DNA of 64,000 nt from Coriobacteriaceae bacterium (lineage in GTDB: Bacteria; Actinomycetota; Coriobacteriia; Coriobacteriales; UMGS124): NCBI GenBank assembly GCA_019421015.1, contig JAHZGC010000008.1, positions 35,542 to 99,541 on the forward strand. The letters are read 5' to 3'. Below the pieces are notes generated by a model that was not told the origin of the DNA, did not search any database, and saw nothing but the letters and a program-made list of their open reading frames with translations. The position numbers were made by a program, and so were the translations under genes. Below, one piece after another: positions 61,641 to 64,000 of the stretch. Numbering within the stretch: position 1 is the stretch's first letter; each line of letters opens with the position of its first letter.

Positions 61641-62393
61641 TTACGGCCGCGAAAGCCCGTCCACCGGGATCACGGCGCCCGAGATGTAGCTGCTCATGTC
61701 GCTGGCCAGGAAGAGGTAGGCGTTGGCGATGTCCTCGGGGGTGCCCATGCGGCCAAGCGGGATACTTGCGATGAGCGGCTGGATCACCGAGTCGGGCAAG
61801 GCGTCGACCATGTCGGTGTGGGTCACGCCGGGGGCCACGGCGTTCACGCGGATGCCGTCGCGGGCGAGCTCCCGGGCGAGCGAGAGGGTGAGGCCGTTCA
61901 CAGCGAACTTGGAGGTGGGGTAGGCCACGCCCGACGGCTGGCCGTACCTGCCCACCATCGACGAGGTGTTTACGATCGAGCCGCCGCTGCCCTGGGCACG
62001 GAAGATCTTCACAGCCGCCTGGCTGCAGAAAAAGACGGCGTCTACGTTGAGCTCCATGACCTTGCGGAACTCCTCGGCCGTGTAGTCGGCCATGGGGGTG
62101 CGCGAGCTCACACCGGCGTTGTTGCCCAGGATGTCGAGACGCCCGAAGCGCTCCACGACCTTGGCGAACTCGGCGTCGATGGATGCGGGGTCGGAGAGGT
62201 CGGGCACGATGCCCATCACGGCGTCGGTGTAGCCCAGCTCGGCGAACTCGGCGAGCGCCTTGTCGACGCTGGACTGACGAGAGCCACAGACGGCGACGTT
62301 GGCGCCGTTCTCCAGGAACTTCTTGGCGATGCCGAAGCCGATGCCGCGCGTGCCGCCGGTGATGATGGCGGTCTTGCCTTCGAGCAGGTTCAT
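61641..62393 (-). CDS. Short-chain dehydrogenase/reductase (classical SDR)
   Basis: 250 residues, full length. TGGTRGIGFGIA at 12-23 binds the cofactor; NNAGVSS; catalytic NTSSMVGRYGQ and AYPTSKFAVNG (Ser, Tyr, Lys); C-terminal GAVIPVDGLSRP typical of FabG-like SDRs. Probably a cytoplasmic NAD(P)-dependent ketoreductase or alcohol dehydrogenase; a hydroxysteroid or sugar-alcohol activity is equally possible. CAAGGAGGCCCC before the ATG at 62393. Confidence 0.92.
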   Translation of the reverse strand: MNLLEGKTAIITGGTRGIGFGIAKKFLENGANVAVCGSRQSSVDKALAEFAELGYTDAVMGIVPDLSDPASIDAEFAKVVERFGRLDILGNNAGVSSRTPMADYTAEEFRKVMELNVDAVFFCSQAAVKIFRAQGSGGSIVNTSSMVGRYGQPSGVAYPTSKFAVNGLTLSLARELARDGIRVNAVAPGVTHTDMVDALPDSVIQPLIASIPLGRMGTPEDIANAYLFLASDMSSYISGAVIPVDGLSRP

Positions 62394-62593
62394 GGGGCCT
62401 CCTTGGGGGTCGAGAGTCGCTTTTTTGCCGAAAGGGGTTTTCGGCATATCTGCTATTATGGAGGTTGTCCTATAGCTTGCGCGCCCCACGGTGGGAATCC
62501 AACGCGCCTTCATGGGGACCAGGAAGACCCGCACAACCTGGCATTTCTCCCCGGGTCACACGTCTTGACGCTTACAACCAGAAAAGGCTAGCC

Positions 62594-62989
62594 ATGGAGA
62601 ACCCCGTCTCTCGGCATTTCGACCTTACCTACGCCGACTACGCGCGCTTTGCCGCGCTGCCGTTGTCCGCGCTTGCCGAGCAGTGCTCGGTGGACGTGTT
62701 TCATGCCACCGGTCCCGGCGGCCAGGGAGTCAATACGGCAGACTCGGCCGTGCGCATGACCCACGGGCCCACCGGTATCACGGTGGTGAGCCGCGAATCG
62801 CGCAGCCAGTTCCGCAACCGGCAGCTCTGCCTGCAGAAGTTGCGCGACGAGTTTGCCGCGCGCGCCGTTCCTCCCAAGGAGCGGCGCAAGACCAAGCCCA
62901 CCAAGGGCTCGCAACATCGCCGCCTGGTCGCCAAGCACCAACGGAGCGCCATCAAGGAGGCCCGACGCAAACCGGGGATGGACGACTGA
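62594..62989 (+). CDS. Release-factor-like protein (ArfB/YaeJ type)
   Basis: 131 residues: an RF-1 catalytic domain with GPGGQGVNTADSAVRM (GGQ at 42-44) and a basic C-terminal tail (KERRKTKPTKGSQHRR ...) that in ArfB enters the mRNA channel of stalled ribosomes. No codon-recognition domains, so a stop-codon-independent peptidyl-tRNA hydrolase for ribosome rescue is likely. Start chosen at the ATG after GAAAAGG. The ~130-base leader (62460-62590) is GC-rich and may be structured; I cannot assign it. Confidence 0.88.
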   Translation: MENPVSRHFDLTYADYARFAALPLSALAEQCSVDVFHATGPGGQGVNTADSAVRMTHGPTGITVVSRESRSQFRNRQLCLQKLRDEFAARAVPPKERRKTKPTKGSQHRRLVAKHQRSAIKEARRKPGMDD

Positions 62990-63055
62990 GGGAGACCACT
63001 CAGGGTCCATAGTGGGGCGGGTGCGCTGTGGACCAGCGCTCCCGCCCCCTTGCCG

Positions 63056-64000
63056 CTAGCGTCCGAGCCCCTCCTCGTGGCGCGCCCGGGCCTCTTCGGA
63101 GTAGTTGACCTTGTAGCGCTCGTCCACGAGCTCGGCCACGATGGAGATGGCGAGCTCCGCCGGGGTCTTTGCGCCAAACTTGAGGCCGATGGGGCGTTTG
63201 ATGGCGTCCCACTGCCCCTCGGTCATCCCCTGGGCCACCACCAGGTCGTGAACGGTGCCGTTCTTTCCCTTGCAGCCCATCATGCCCGCGTAGTGCACGC
63301 CGTGACGGGCGGCCCATAGGCAGCCTTCGGGATCGAACATGTGGCCGCGGGTCAGGACGCATACAAAGTCCTCGGGCCGGGGGGAGAGCTCGAACAGCCC
63401 GTCGAAGTCGCCCCCCTCGAGCACGATGCGCTCGGAGTCGGGGAAGCGCTGCTCGTTGAGATAGGCCGGGTCGTAGTCGACCACCGTGACCCGAAAGCCC
63501 ACGTGATTTGCCAGCGCGGCCGTCTCGGCGGCCACGTCGGAGGCCCCGAGCAGCCACACGTGCACCTTGTCGAAGAGCGGGACGTTGACCCAGGTCAGCC
63601 CGTCGAACTGGTCGTTGTGCATCGAGGGGCCGCGCGTGACGTCCTTCATCTGGAACAGGTCGCGCGGCGAGTAGGGCTGCGAGGCCACAACCTCCTTGGC
63701 GTCGCTGCAGAAGAACGCCAGGGGCTCTCCGCTGGCCGAACCCACGTCCCCGTATTTCTTGGTGACCTCGTTGTCGGTGTTGGCCACGGCGGCCGCGGGG
63801 TCAAAGACGAGTTTGAACCCGAGCCATCCGAGCTCGCCGTCGTCCATGGCCTTGATTGCCCGCTCAAAGGTGGGGATGTCGGCTGAGGAGAGCCCGTCGA
63901 TCAAGGCGTCGACCTGAGCTTGGCCGACGTTGTCTTTTCCGGCGAGGCCGTCGGGCCCCAGGCACGGGAAGTCCTGGGGGCTCAACGGGGGCCGACGGCC
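63056..64000 (-). CDS. XdhC/CoxI family protein (molybdoenzyme maturation), 5' end beyond the window
   Basis: At least 309 residues, with the frame open to the window edge; a TTG at 63985 is the only in-window start candidate and lacks a clear site. The C-terminal Rossmann domain is clear: VWLLGASDVAAETAALANHVGFRVTVVD, then SPRPEDFVCVLTRGHMFD, GMMGCKGKN and PIGLKFGAKTPAELAISIVAEL, the standard XdhC end. These proteins carry or sulfurate the molybdenum cofactor for xanthine-dehydrogenase-type hydroxylases. The N-terminal half is atypical and may be lineage-specific. The client enzyme is presumably upstream, outside the window. Confidence 0.85.
   Translation of the reverse strand, partial: GRRPPLSPQDFPCLGPDGLAGKDNVGQAQVDALIDGLSSADIPTFERAIKAMDDGELGWLGFKLVFDPAAAVANTDNEVTKKYGDVGSASGEPLAFFCSDAKEVVASQPYSPRDLFQMKDVTRGPSMHNDQFDGLTWVNVPLFDKVHVWLLGASDVAAETAALANHVGFRVTVVDYDPAYLNEQRFPDSERIVLEGGDFDGLFELSPRPEDFVCVLTRGHMFDPEGCLWAARHGVHYAGMMGCKGKNGTVHDLVVAQGMTEGQWDAIKRPIGLKFGAKTPAELAISIVAELVDERYKVNYSEEARARHEEGLGR

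Overview
The window looks like a chromosomal segment of a high-GC, anaerobic, probably gut-associated actinobacterium of the class Coriobacteriia (the Eggerthella, Olsenella and Collinsella group); the genus cannot be fixed from the sequence. The pointers are the strong G/C third-position bias, GGAGG-type ribosome binding sites with frequent GTG starts, and above all the crowd of secreted flavoprotein reductases paired with multi-pass membrane regulators that end in a LuxR helix-turn-helix, an arrangement characteristic of these bacteria. There are eight intact FAD-dependent reductases (seven with a clear twin-arginine export signal), one reductase remnant and seven membrane-LuxR genes in 64 kb. 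Layout: 1-1398 is the end of a DMSO-reductase-type molybdoenzyme operon (catalytic tail, ferredoxin subunit, TorD chaperone). 1423-2222 holds two copies of a probable small RNA gene. 2354-10098 carries three flavoproteins and a LuxR. 10307-15655 is housekeeping and accessory material: an AAA/nuclease-like protein, a ferric-reductase-like membrane protein, thioredoxin, DUF488, and a broken ferredoxin gene. 15891-19278 is a divergent flavoprotein/LuxR pair. 19437-23991 encodes a formate dehydrogenase whose alpha subunit contains an in-frame UGA followed by a textbook SECIS hairpin, so it is a selenoprotein, plus its NAD(P)H-linked partner. 24119-26570 is an HPt protein facing a REC/HD-GYP signalling protein with a perfect 162-bp internal duplication. 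26916-34973 is mostly housekeeping (SDR, acetyltransferase, DEAD-box helicase, ferredoxin protein, MazG, enolase). 35437-39733 is a decaying ABC-transporter/LuxR locus. 39948-58880 is the densest respiratory region, with four flavoproteins, two Fe-S proteins, HypA and four LuxR genes. 58881-64000 has a hydrolase fusion, an XRE membrane regulator, an SDR, an ArfB-like factor and an XdhC protein cut by the window edge. How it works together (inference): each membrane LuxR probably senses a small molecule and switches on the adjacent Tat-exported reductase, which uses that molecule as an anaerobic electron acceptor; formate dehydrogenase and the molybdoenzyme supply or consume electrons. Between the genes lie several related families of short repeats arranged as direct copies followed by inverted copies. 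One family has three loci with an exact 41-bp period and a 3+3 mirror layout. This is the strongest candidate for something undescribed here.
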